64,000 nt of DNA from Amoebophrya sp. A120 (taxonomy: Eukaryota > Sar > Dinophyceae > Syndiniales > Amoebophryaceae). Position numbers and translations under genes: made by a program. The stretch lies in NCBI GenBank assembly GCA_905178155.1, contig CAJINV010000003.1, forward strand, positions 2,127,065 to 2,191,064, written 5' to 3'. The notes under the pieces are model-generated. The model worked only from the letters and a program-made list of their open reading frames with translations. It did no database searches and had not been told where the DNA came from. The first letter of the stretch is position 1. Every line of letters begins with the position of its first letter. This document shows positions 34,717-46,601 of the stretch, piece by piece.

Positions 34717-35790
34717 ATTCGCGATCTGCTCGCTGGTAGTAGTAGCCCGCGTTGATGCGCCAGCCACGCGGCGATGTGCTGCATACAGGACTTGCGGGAT
34801 GGAAGCTCTCCCCGTCCTGAAAATATGGGGGGTCGCAGCTTCACGGTGGGTGGGTGGCAGGTCACTATCTTTCTATGGCTCTGGATCGGCGGCACCAGGG
34901 CTAGAAGCTACTAGATGGAGCCTAACCTCCCCACTAAGCGATAGCAGGGGTAATGCCTGTCCGAACGGGAGCACCCGTTCAATACAAACCTAAGTTATCA
35001 GTTTTCTACGGTTATGGGCTCATAAGACTTTTCCTCTAGGCTCATAGGGAGCTCAGCGTGCTGTTGCTCGGTTGCGGTGAATGCTTAGCCCGCTGGATAA
35101 AATATGATTTTCGACAACAGTTGCTAGCCGTTATAAAAGCACTCTACTAGAATGAAACACGATTTCCGGATCTCAAACGACTTCGACTTTTATCTGTCAC
35201 TTCATTCGAATCGAAAACAAAAACAAAAACAACTACCCCTCCGAGGACCGAGATTTTATTTTCACCGAGCGCATACAAGCACTTGCACATTTTAGGCCGA
35301 TCCGCACGGCGTCCTTCTCGTCGTTCTCCCAACTCATACAAAAGTCGAATATTAATCGAGGGGGCGCTACGCGGAGTGCTATTCTAGTGCTCGGACCTAA
35401 AAGGGAGCCACGGGCTGACATGCTTCTTTGCAGGTTTAGGGACTTTCGATCATATATCATCACCAAGCACTGGTGTAAGACTATAGTAATTTTCGATCGT
35501 GCTTTCCTGCTCCCCCCGCGAATCCCCCGGCCGGCACCGCAACCACCGGCACAACGGCAGAGCGTGGGATGTTGGTATTCTAAGCCCAGCGGTGCTGTGG
35601 CATAAGTTAAGGTCATCCCGTGCTAGTTGTACTCCTTACGGTGTGTTAATAACTATGATAGTTATCGCCTGGCGCAACAGGCGGAACTGGTAAATTCTAA
35701 CTGTCGAAAGTTTAAGCTTGGTCTGAACACCGCGGAGGTTTAGCTTATTCTTATCATAATTATGAATATCTTCTATATATGCCGCTACTA
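34717..35790. repeat. ~1.8-kb tandem repeat, unit B
   Basis: Diverged second copy with blocks at 34850-34990, 35000-35105, 35358-35424, 35497-35602 and 35610-35750. Its hairpins at 34963-34980 (gaacgggagcacccgttc) and 35666-35683 (cgcctggcgcaacaggcg) differ from unit A at paired positions in ways that keep pairing. Confidence 0.65.
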
Positions 35791-36266
35791 CATTAATTGC
35801 TACTCTTGCCTGCCACCCACAGTATACGACATGTGCCTTCCTCAAAACCTCAAACTGCCGCACGGGGGTGCAGCCCGCGCGGCATCCTCGGGTGGCGCGC
35901 CTGGTACGGAAACCCCGCCGCCGTGTGTGTCGTGTCCGCCCTGGTCGACTTCTGTGACCGTGCGTGCAGAGGATGGAATGTTGCTGCTGTGCTCCCGTGA
36001 CGGTAAGGGCCGGGCGCCACGCGCCCGCCTCCGGCTTCGTAGCAGACGGGACCCGCATGTTGCAGGTAAATGGCACCGATGTCATCGCAAGATTCTCCGC
36101 ACCCCCCAGGGCTATATTGCGTCGGTGCCCATGCTCCGCGTCTACCGTGGCGGACATGTGATGCTTGCCCGCAGAGACCATCGGTTTGTGGTCTGCTCCC
36201 CTAAAGGGGTAGATTTCGCCGGTACTCGGTCACAGGGAACTCCAAACCCGGTGGGTCGACGCGGGG
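35791..36266. other. GC-rich tail of the repeat region with degenerate coding-like frames
   Basis: GC-richer than the surrounding DNA. Short plus-strand frames such as FVADGTRMLQVNGTDVIARF have a faint protease-like look but shift frame repeatedly. It may be a decayed retroelement fragment; evidence is weak. Confidence 0.25.
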
Positions 36267-36291
36267 ACTATTATCGGTTTGAATCTACTGG
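36267..36291. repeat. 25-bp dispersed direct repeat, copy 3
   Basis: Same core, plus the 17-bp extension shared with copy 1. It lies at the right edge of the 33.0-36.3 kb repeat region, so copies 2 and 3 bracket it. Confidence 0.85.
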
Positions 36292-36308
36292 ATCCTGAAC
36301 TTGTTTCC

Positions 36309-37166
36309 ACTACTTTTTATCTCGATCTATTCCATCTTAAGTACTTACATACTTTTATGAAAGTTTCATTGAAAACTCGGCATTCCAAAATAAATTTTTT
36401 GTATCAACAGTCGAAATCGAAATCCATGCAGTTTTATTTTCTCAGAACGTCAAAAAAAGGATCGACGACGTTTTTGCTCTCCTACTTCCCGTTCAGATTG
36501 CGCCGCTTTTTTCGGTATTTTCACCGTTGTTCCAAGACCAATCCAATGATCTGATTCGAACCGAGTCGGTCGTGCTACTGGTGCCGAGATGTGATGAACA
36601 AATGTTGGCTCACCTGCGCTTTCAAGTCCCGGACTCTCAGCCTTGAGGGGCGGACGAGAAATAACTATGCGCACGTAAACTCTAGATACTAACATGGTTC
36701 AACAGCTTCTTTTTCTTTGCGCGTGGGAGGACTTGATTTTAGGTTGTAGAAAAAGTACGTACAGAAAATCGCAATCACCTTCTTCGATACTGAAAGATGA
36801 GGTGACTGATGCAGATGCCTCTTACATGCTTCGCGCCTCGACGAAAACATGCAAGGAGGGGGGTGAGACCAAAAGAGTTGATCGATAAGTTCTTCTATTG
36901 AACCACTCAAAAGCCTAATTCTACTGGGTCGCGACGGTGACATGTAGTACGGAAATGGAAAACCGTATTCGCTACAACAGCGCCGTAATTTTTTTGCAAG
37001 GATTGCATGTACATTTGGCGATGTACTACACTAAGCTTGGCCGCGTCAAGCTTGATCATTTTTACTCGTAAAGCTACTGGCTATACGTTTTTCAATATTC
37101 ATTTATCTTCATGATTCTTTCGAGCGTTTCGTAAACAAGTGACTTCATTTTGGTACAGGTTCTCGC
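36309..37166. other. Intergenic, nothing recognised
   Basis: AT-rich 3' flank of the P5 ATPase gene. A tRNA-like ggttcgaatc on the minus strand near 36550 was checked and rejected. Confidence 0.45.
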
Positions 37167-40100
37167 CTAGCAAGCCGCAAACACCGCAAATAGTAATGCA
37201 GCTGCGAACGCGTACGTAGCAACAAAGACCGCGTAAAAGGAAAAGTCTCTGCTGTTGTCTTGCTGCCGGCCAAATTCGTTGTGTCGTTCAAGACTTTCCA
37301 CGACCCAATCTCCGACGTGCGTCAGCGGAGCGGATGGTGGCAGCGGAATGTTTTCCCCGCGGACCTCCTTTTCCAGCTCAGTCCAGCGAGCGAGGTGCAC
37401 GATCCTGGACCTGCTCGTGGGAGCCTCGGGCGTCGTCCCTTGGTAGTTGCCGCGTGACCGAGAAAAGAGTGTCATCGAGCTTCTGCGTGCGAGGTTTGTT
37501 TGTGGTTGCCGTGTGAAAATGCCTTCCGCGAGACCCACGTCGTCCGTCGAGAATAGCAGACAGCGCCCCTGCGAAGTAGAATAAAGAGAGAATCGACAAC
37601 CGAAATCTTCCTTCCGACGACCAGCATGCCAGGTCTGCTGACACACGGACGCGCAAACTGTCGGCGACGGTTCCGCGACCGCGTCTTGCTGCTCCCCGGC
37701 CGGGGTTCCCTGCGTAGTTGCAGATGAAACCTTTAGAGAAATCATGCACAACGACGTGCGCCCCTCTTCCCCCGCCTGCGCGTGGCCTCGTACTTGCGTC
37801 GCGTAGTGGTAAACTTCGAGGCCCTCCGCCTTCACAGAGTTGCCCCGAAAGGAGAAGGCTCGATCGTCTTGCGTCAAAAAGTTTTTGCATTGAAGCCGGT
37901 GCCGCTGGAGCACTTGACTGGGATCCGTCTGTCGAGCTGGGCGCGGTTGTTGTCGATCGGGGGAGGTGCTGGGAAAAGTTGAAAACACAAGCGCAAGCTG
38001 CAGTTTTCCGCTGGGTGTACTATCTGGCCGCGGCGCTGGCGGCGACAATTGCACTACACTTGAGGTAGACAATGCCCATACCGGTTGCCTGATGTCATCC
38101 TGCAAGTTGATAACGCTTTGCCCAGGCCCGTGATATTGCGTTTCGTAGCCCCACATCGCCTGCCACGTGCGATTGTCGCAGTTGATGTGCCAAACGCAAT
38201 TAATCACGTTAGGTCGGACAAAAATGACGGGAACGAGTGCCGGCAGCATGAGGGCAAGCAGAACCGCTATCAGTACCCAATTGCGGCGCCGGTTATACCG
38301 CAAAAAAATAGAATCCGTTCCTGCTGCAGTCGACGTGGCCTTCTTGCTTACGCAGAGACTAGGTAGCATGCCCGCACGGAGCCTGCTCTTTTGGGAAAGC
38401 GCTGCAGCCAGCAGAAGCCCGAAAAACGCCTGATTCAAAAATATTAACGCGTTGTCGTAGTTTTGGGTTCGCGGTCCGATTTCCGCTCCCGTCTCGATGT
38501 CGTCGCGGCCGAAGTATACCCGAAAGTAGCCGACGGAATCGCACAGGTTCGCATACAGGTAGGGCACAGCCAAGGTACACATGCCTGCGCTGACCGCTAA
38601 GCCTAGTCGCCACAAAAAATGCCGATGCAGAAACCCGCATTGTGGCGGCGGCACCACAACCGGTTTTCGTGGCAATTGGCAGTCTGCGCTGCAGCTCCGC
38701 GACAGAGCCTTGTGGACTTCTTTGTTTTCATTTTTCGACACTTGTTCAGCTTTAACAGAAATTGTACTATCAGGCGACCCTTTATTCACAGCTGTCTCGT
38801 TCTCCGCTCCCCGTCGCGGCGTTGTCAGATGGCTCTCGGCGGGCTCCGCGAGTGTCATAGCCCAGGGCACGAGCGTCGTAAGGAAGGCGTCTGCGTAGAA
38901 CCAGGCCGCCATGGGAGCGAAGGCGTTGGAGAGGAGCATCAGCACCTTCATGGTGAGCACCCAGACGATGCCGAAACTGATAAACCACAAGAAAATGCGC
39001 ATGCTGGTCTCCAACGCGCAACGGCCCTCGAGGAGCAGCGCGACAATTGCCGCAATGCCGTCCTCGTGCGCTTCGCCGTCCTCCTCGCACGGCGGGCGAC
39101 TCCTCACCATGAAAGGCGCAACGACCGACTGATTGCTGCTTTGCTCCTCATCGTCGTCCTTGTGATCGGTTTTCTTTGCGTAACCGTGGATGAGTGCCAC
39201 GCCGATGTCCGCTTGCTTGAGCGCGACCGTGTCGTTACCCCCGTCGCCGACCATGCCGACCAAACCGTCCCTTTCCGTCTGCTGGATGTGCAAGATCAAC
39301 CGCTTCTTGCCGTCCGGTTTCACGCGCCCGAACACCTTGACCCGCTTCATAAACCAGGTGGGAAACGCTCCCTGCGGCGCCAGCTGCAACAAGTGGTCGT
39401 ACGCCCGCTCGGTCAGTGCCAGATCAGGGCAGTTTTCCCCGCAGTTGGCGCCCTGCGCCCGGATCCACGAGATAAAGTCGGCGTGCCTTTTCGGAAAAGT
39501 TTCCGCGAGGGCAAAAGAGGAATCTTCTTCGTTCTGCTCGCGCGCCACGTGTTCCCAGTGCACGTCAGGGAGACCTAAATTTAGTACCTTTTCATCACAA
39601 ACGAGATCCCCGACGAAAATCCTCTTGGTGTCGTCTAGTAGTTGGCACTCGCGCGCCGCAGTGACGCCCGTGTGCACGGCGTCTCCCGTGATCATGACGC
39701 AGTTCACCCCGAACCGCTTCTGCAGCCGGTCGATGACGTACTTGCTTTCCCGCTTGATGCGATTCTGGAAGAGCATCAGCCCGAGAAACTCCAAATCGCA
39801 CTCCACCTCGTCGCGGTCCATTTTTCTGTGGGATTCTGCGATCGCGGAAGGATTCTGCTCCTGCTGGATCTTCGAGCAAGAAATCGCTGCAGAAGTGGGT
39901 TCTTCATCCAGTCGCCGCGTTGCCACCGCTATTACGTAGAAGCCCCGGTTGCTGTAGACCTTTGTCTGCGCGAACACGTCAGCTGGAATTGTTTCGGGTC
40001 GGCATGCGGCTGCAACGCGTTCCACGGACCCTTTGCAGAAAATCCTTCGGATTCCGCCAGCTTCTTCCACCAACACCGCTTGTCTCTGTCTTCGTTGATC

Positions 40101-43100
40101 AAATTGCCACTTTTGCAAAACGGTGACCTGCAACCGCTCGTGCACGACCTCGGAAGTTGTTATGCTAGTACTCGCTGTATGCAGCAAATTATGCGGGCAT
40201 GCATATCTGCGCACCGCCTCCGCAGCGTCAGCGGCCTCCTGCTGCTCCCTCTCAATCTCATCGGACCACGGACTTCTGCTGCCCGGAGACCGCTCCTCGA
40301 TAGTTCTAGCACCTTCGCCGGACTGCTCTGGCTCTGCGACTACTACTTCCCAGCTATGGAAGCGTCAGGTTTGAAATCGTCACAGTTGAAATAATTTGTA
40401 ATGCATAAAATGCGACACAAAAAGTGACTCTATTGCAGAGGACCCACGGGAGGCAGATTATAGTCCTTGTAAGGGTCAAAAGTTGGACTGCTAACTAGCA
40501 TGACAGAAGGCAGCTCTTTGGCCCTAAACCGCATGACAGACTCGCTTCCAGGACCGGGAAAATTTGTCATGCGCCGACTACAAACTGTAGGTCTAACTGG
40601 TATCCGTTTTATGCATGACAAACTATTTCAACTTTGACGATTTCAAACCTGACACATCCATACCAGCCGATGGCTTCGAACATGCTCTTCTCGACCGGGT
40701 TGCCGATGACCGTTCCGTCCGCTATATCCTGAGTAAAAACATCCCCACACCAGAGTCAACATGGGGACTTTGCAACACAAACCTAGGAGTTTTAGGAGTC
40801 ACGCACGACAAGTTTCAGTCCGTAAGGTAGTGCAAGTTAGCAAGGAAGGCCGCATCACAAATCGACCTTCTGATCCTGTTTACAGCATTACAAGTTCCCA
40901 AACACGACTGAAAATGCCTGTCATGGGGTTGCGCATCACAAATGTTCCTGTCGTGGCAAATCTGCATGACAACTCTGGGGTGGGGACGTTTTTACACAGG
41001 ATACGCCAACTGCGTCACCGAGTGGCAAGACGCCAGTGCAAGCAGCAGCTGCGGCGCCTCTGCGTGCAGCAATGCGTTGAACTCCGCCTTGTTCGCACCG
41101 TACAAGTGCTCGGCCGAGCCGTCCCCCTGCGAATCCACAACGCCCGCGAACTCCATGCCATCGTGCGTGAGCGTACCGGTCTTGTCAAAGCAAAACGTGG
41201 TGACGCGCCCCGCACGAGGAATGCGACTTGTGTCTACGCAAATCATGTTCACCTTCTGCTTTAGTCGCCGTGCGGCCGAAGTGCATGTATTCGAAAGAGA
41301 CACAGGCAAGAACGGGCTCACCAAATTGTTCATCGTTGTCAAAACCTGGGTGATCAGCAAAATTATCGCGCTGGGTGAGTTGCCGGCTTTCACGGCGAAG
41401 CATATCAGCACGAATGGACACCCGATTCCAAGCAGATACCGGAAAAAAATCCCCATTTCATCATCAAACTGGAAGCAATGGGGTTCCACCGTCTGCGCTT
41501 CCAAACCCACCACGTCCGCGTCGTGTACCTGGCAGATGGCAGAATTCTGGGAGGGGGCTCCTGTTTGTCTATTGCTCTTGATCGCATCTGATCGGGCAGA
41601 AAAAACGCCACTTCCTCCTCCTCCAGAAGCTCCAGTTGGGTCGTAATTTTGACCGCTGTACTCGTCTGGAACGCGAACGCCGCCTGAAGAGTGCAACAAA
41701 AGAGCGCGCTGTTCTTCACTCTGCTCGTGCAGTTGAAGATCCTTGTAGCTGGCGCTCGCGCTTAGCGAAAAGTTCTGGTGCGCCGCTGCGTCGCGCTCCA
41801 AATCTGTGTGAGAGGACATTTTTCGCAAGGACGACTCGGGGCAACATCCAGGGGACTGCGCGGTCCCGATGCTTACCCGGCTATCGCCGAACTTCTGCAA
41901 CCGCAAATTCGACGGAGGACTCGTGCTCATCATCTGGGGCGAGGATCGGTCCAGGGGCAATTTCAAACCGCTCCCGCTACCGTACTTCTGCACCGAGTCA
42001 GGTGCGGGGCTGTACAAGTTTTCCAGATTTGTACCCGCCGACGTGCTGCCCTGTAGTCCGTTTTCATCGCCTTCGTCAAGAAGAAGATCCTTGCGCAACA
42101 GCGGAGAAGACGGGTCTCCTTCCTCCATCTTCAGCTCAAAATTGATGGAGTCGTGCTCTTCCTTGAAATCCGTCGGACTACACACGGAAGATGATGCACC
42201 GTGACCGAAATCTTCTGACGCAAAACTCCCATAACTTCGGTGCTGGTGCTGCAGTATTCGAGCGTGTATTTGTTCTGCGGTCGCTTTCTGCTGGAAGTAC
42301 CGCGACGGCCCCTGCCGCATCTCGGAGGGAGACGTGACATTTGACTGCCCCACGATCCGCGGGTCATTCATGGTAATACCTGGGGAGGAAGCGAGCGGCG
42401 AGTAACCGCTTACCAGGCTGCACTTACTGCTTCTTTTACCCGTCGTGCGTCTGCGCGTCGCAGCGAGCTGCAGAGCCGAGTCTACTCGCGCGAGGAATGA
42501 AGACCTTTTGCGCTCCCGAAGGCACGACGACCCTCCCATATTGGTGCAGCTCTCCTTGCTGGTGCGGGGACTTTCTCGCATGTCCGCGAAGGAGGCCGTC
42601 ATCCCGTGGTCAACAAACCTAGGACTGCTCGCGCCGTGCGGGGAACACGCGTAGTACTCACTTTCCGCAATTTGCTCCTCGAGGTCCCCCATATGATGGT
42701 CCTCGTCCAGCAACGCTTGTGCGTCAGACCCTTCCAACAGCATTTGTCGTATGAGGCTGCCGCGCGTCGTGCCAACCCCGATCGCGTAAACCACGGCGAC
42801 ACCACCTCCGGAAAAAACTTGCGTGCCCGCGAACAGAATGTGCTGCTTCATGGAGGACAAGTCCGTCACGCGCTGCGGAGGTGCGGAAGTATTGTTGAAA
42901 GTAGTCGACATCATGTTCCTCGTGTTCGCTACCTGCATCATGTCGTCTCTCCTCCTGTCATCAGCCATCAACCCTACTTCTATCAACTCGCTCTTCTGTA
43001 CGCTGAACTTTTGCACGGGTGTCGCCTCCCCGGTCAGCGCGGCCTCGTTCATGATCAGGTTGTCACCCTGCACAAGAATGCAGTCGCAGGTCAAAGTCAT

Positions 43101-44785
43101 CCCCGTGTTCACACGAATGTGATCCCCGGGAACTAAGCACGTGGAGGAGACCTGCACGGGAGTTTTGGGAAACATGAGTCTATAGGAAAAGAGACAGATG
43201 AGAGACTTAATGTTTCTCGTGGAACGAACCACAACAGCACACAGTTTCGAAACAAATCGAATCACGTAAAAAATTTTTTTCATCAACAGCATCCTATAGT
43301 ACTAAGTAAATGCAAATCAGCATGTACCTCCATGGGTGTCGGCTCCGGGTAGATCCAGGATTCGCGGCCGTGGCGCAGTACCATGACTTCCGCGTTGTAC
43401 TTCGCTAGCCGGTGCACTTGCTGGAGGCTGTCGCGTTTGTTCCTGGCGTTCCACAGACCGCTCAGAACGAAGATGAACTCCCACACCAAGCCGATGTGCA
43501 GCTCCTCCACCGACGCCCAGAGCCAGAAAGACATCAACTGGAAAATGTAGAAGAAGCTGCCGGTGAACTCCTCGATGATGCAGGCGCCGAGCGTGGGCTC
43601 CGGCACCCCCTGGATCGCGTTTTCGCCGAAAAGCCGCTGCCGCGTGCCCACCACCTCGGAGTCGAGCGGTTTCAGCGGGCTGGGGAAATCTTTCTCAATT
43701 CGTTCCCTGTCTCGCATGCTCCCGCACGAAGTCAGTTCCGCGCAGGCTTGCAGCTGTCGGATGCAGGACAGGCTGGTCGGCGCCTTCACGAAGTCTCGCC
43801 TCGACGGCGACAGAACGTACCGCTCGCACAGATACCAGAAGAAGCGGTCGCCGGTGTCGGGGCAGTGTTCAACCCGGATGTACCGTGAGTCCGACGGGGC
43901 GAAGAACCGCGCGAGGCAGGACTTAGCGTCCTCCTCGTTCCTGGTTTTGCGGTACTGGATGGCCACCAGCTCCGCCCAGTCCAAGTTGTCGCATTTCCGG
44001 TAGAACCACGACCGCAAATCCAAGCAAAAAAATCCGATCAAAACCTGAATATAAGACGTTTCGATTTATTTCTCACTGCATGTTGATCCCTGTCATTAAC
44101 TACCACGGTTCATTTCAGAAGGTTCCTTGTGCTTTTTATCGGTGTGCAAGTTTTGGTGCTAACGTCGCGCTGTCAATTTCTTACTAGTCGTGGTGCTGGA
44201 AATCATAATGCCACTAGGCGTAAAACAAAGAAAAGCGTATTGTACCAGTTCTGCAATGCCCCAGAGGGATAGAAACACCGTACCCACACGCAAGGCAAAG
44301 GTTTCCTGGTCAGTAATGTAATGGGTCGAGACGCACCAATCGGGCCGCCTTTGTGCGTCGTAGAACACCGGCTCGGGGCAGAGCTCAAGGCCCCAGAGCC
44401 CGTTGAGAAGCGCCAACCCAATGTCCGTCTCGGTCCCGCAGTAGAACCCCAGCATGATCAGCGCGAGCGCCACTTGCAACAGGACGGCATAGCCCTGCCA
44501 GAAAAGGTACAGGGTCTTCCCAAGCGATGGAAAAACGTAGCCCTGAATCCTCCACGGGCGGTGCCTCGCGCCCGCCTCCAGCTTCTCCAGCATCGCGTTC
44601 GCGGCGGCGATGCGCTGCCTTTCACTCTCGTCCGCCGGCGGAGGGGGCAGTGGACGAACAGGCGCATCCTCCGCGGACGGGTAGCTCCTCGGACACCGGA
44701 CGAACCGGTACCAGTTGGTAAAGGCCAACAGAAATACCAGGACCGCGATCAGGCACCATGAGAAAGGGGAGATGAGATACAGCAT
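37167..44785 (-). CDS. P5-type (ATP13A-like) cation/polyamine-transporting P-type ATPase, five exons
   Basis: Model: exons 44785-44246, 44044-43328, 43151-41004, 40719-40663 and 40349-37167, giving 2214 residues. Introns 1 and 2 are GT-AG; 3 and 4 are inverted-repeat introners. Features in order: N-terminal hairpin helices; FGENAIQGVPEPTLGACIIEE entry region (~360); actuator motif ALTGEATPVQKF (~460); a ~400-residue Ser/Arg-rich insertion; TM4 segment with SPFLP (usually PPALP or PPELP in P5); phosphorylation site CFDKTGTLT (~1075); GNPVEKSMFEAIGW; FCKGSVE nucleotide site; MITGDAVHTG (usually TGDN); GDGGND hinge (~1535); and C-terminal TM helices interrupted by a ~250-residue hydrophilic loop. 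P5B pumps such as ATP13A2 export polyamines from endolysosomes. Changes at SPFLP and TGDA make substrate specificity uncertain. Confidence 0.88.
40350..40662 (-). mobile_element. Introner B: intron with 47-nt terminal inverted repeats and GCTGG direct repeat
   Basis: 313-nt intron 4 of the P5 ATPase. Arms 40364-40410 and 40607-40653 are inverted copies at 44 of 47 positions. A 5-bp direct repeat ccagc (GCTGG on the coding strand) lies at 40350-40354 and 40663-40667. Splicing restores FEAIGW-EVVVAEP. The interior has repeated gcatgaca motifs in both orientations. Confidence 0.88.
40720..41003 (-). mobile_element. Introner A: intron with 31-nt terminal inverted repeats and GCG direct repeat
   Basis: 284-nt intron 3 of the P5 ATPase. 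The ends 40725-40755 and 40973-41003 are inverted copies at 28 of 31 positions. The trinucleotide cgc (GCG on the coding strand) occurs at 40720-40722 and 41004-41006, flanking the element as a direct repeat. Removing the interval restores HSVTQLA-DGTVIGNP, as expected for P-type ATPases. Borders on the coding strand are not GT-AG. Confidence 0.88.
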
Positions 44786-46601
44786 GGTCGGCTAGGTAGC
44801 GAAATTAGAGAGCCTGCTCGGCGACCTCCTCGACTTCTTTGGCCGTTTCAAGTGTACAAACGTCAGAGTAGAGTGCTCCCTGCGCAGGAAACAGTCCAGG
44901 TGATGCAGCTTTCTGGATCGCCACCTACTGACTGTCGGAAGGAGTTTTCGTTTTTCGGCTCCCCGGGCGTCGTTACGCGTCGTCCTTCTTGTGGTTGTAG
45001 TCGGGGTCGTCCACATTCAACACAAGCTCCAGGCGTATCGCGCTTGTTCCGAAGCACGGCACCAGCGTCACTTGAAACGGGCCAGGTGGGGTGCCCCACT
45101 CTTTACTTTTCCTCTCCTCCCGCACGGCCATTACAACCATTCATTTTGTCTTCAGATACGGAAATCGGACACTGACAAGGAGGTCCGTGATCCCAGTTCC
45201 AGATGCAAGGCCCGACCGACCAAAAGTGAAGACTTATCCCGGCGTGAAGGGCTCTACACATTCCGCCCGAGATTCCGTCTCCTCCTCAACCACAGAAAAT
45301 AGATATAAACACAACGACTTCAATACCAGAGTTCACGGCGATAACATCGTGACTTGACAACTAATGAACTCTACTTCAGATAAATCATGTGACAGATCTA
45401 AACCAAAAAATTCGGGCTTTTTCTGGTGTCGAAACAATCGGACACCTTATGATCATGCATCTGCACTAAAACTATCCAACTGAGTGGGTATGCCTACGAC
45501 AAATCCTGTTCTATCAATTTCGAATAATCCAATGCAAAAATCGAAACAAAGCGCAAGACGAAATTTTGAATTTCGGATCCGCCTCTTCCTACGGTCTACT
45601 CACAGCCTCACGAGATCATCAGTTTGGTCAGCATGAGCACAAAGAAACTGCAAAGCCACGAATTCTGCTTTCCAGCTCCCAGCGTGCTCCTGCTGTGTTG
45701 CTTTGCATTTCAATTCCTTAGTTATCGCTTTACTTGAACCAGGAATTGAGATCATCGGGTAAAGTAGAAAACCTGAAACTGTGATCTTCGATCTGCTTTT
45801 TCACGCTTTCACGAGCAGTTGTGGAGGAACGGATCATCTTCCCTGTGACGAGAGTCAGCAGTCTAACTCCGATAGAATTGCGATCTTCCGCCGATTTTTT
45901 GACTGAACCTTCACGATCGATGGTACGTCGGAAGAAAACACGCCGATGAACCACAGTACGTGAGTGGATTCTGTCTTTGTCTGAGCGCTCAGCTCAACGA
46001 CATTGCTATGGGACTGGGAGGGAACGAAAAGCCAGTTACTTTAGAAAATTGGGGCTGTATGTATTTTGTGATCTGGTGCAGTGCTGGTGCAATTGCTCGC
46101 ACTTGTGAGGTCGCAATTGTTCCGATGTGCTACGCTTGCTTCTGTGGGGCAAGAGCAAGCACACATATCAACACTGCGATGCAGAAGAGGGATCGAACTA
46201 GCTAGTTGATGCTCTAGTAGTGGGGTGTGGAATTTCAGTAACATATCATCTCTTTTAATTTCGCTATACTTTTCAAAGGGAAAAAATCGAGCTTCGATTA
46301 GGCTTGTCATGATAAACAAAAAAAAAACTGTGGTGTAAGGTTCTATGCGCGTACGTGCTCTTGCGTGTCTTTTACCAAAACAAAAAAAATGACTTAAGTA
46401 CAAACTTATTTTACCATGGGCGAAAAAAATCATTGAAAAAAAAAAGAAAAAAGATAACGAACAAAAAGCATCATGAGTGGAAGCATCAATAAAGAAAAAC
46501 GTAAAAAAAAGTAAGAGGTGCATTTCTTGTCTCCTGTCTGATTATCGTACTTGACATTTGCCACATCCAACGGAACTGACAAAACAAGCCCAGATGTTTT
46601 T
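44786..46601. other. Intergenic, nothing recognised
   Basis: 1.8 kb between the P5 ATPase start and the surface-protein stop. It is moderately AT-rich; open frames lack domains, and no repeat or RNA gene was seen. Confidence 0.45.

Noticed and set aside
35762-36298. 178-residue plus-strand frame resembling a retroelement piece
   Set aside because: Suggestive protease-like fragment lies in a different frame and is broken; insufficient for a call.
36540-36630. Possible tRNA (ggttcgaatc on the minus strand)
   Set aside because: Flanking bases do not form a T stem or an acceptor stem.
38619-39578. 319-residue plus-strand open frame
   Set aside because: Antisense to the conserved P-type ATPase nucleotide and hinge region.
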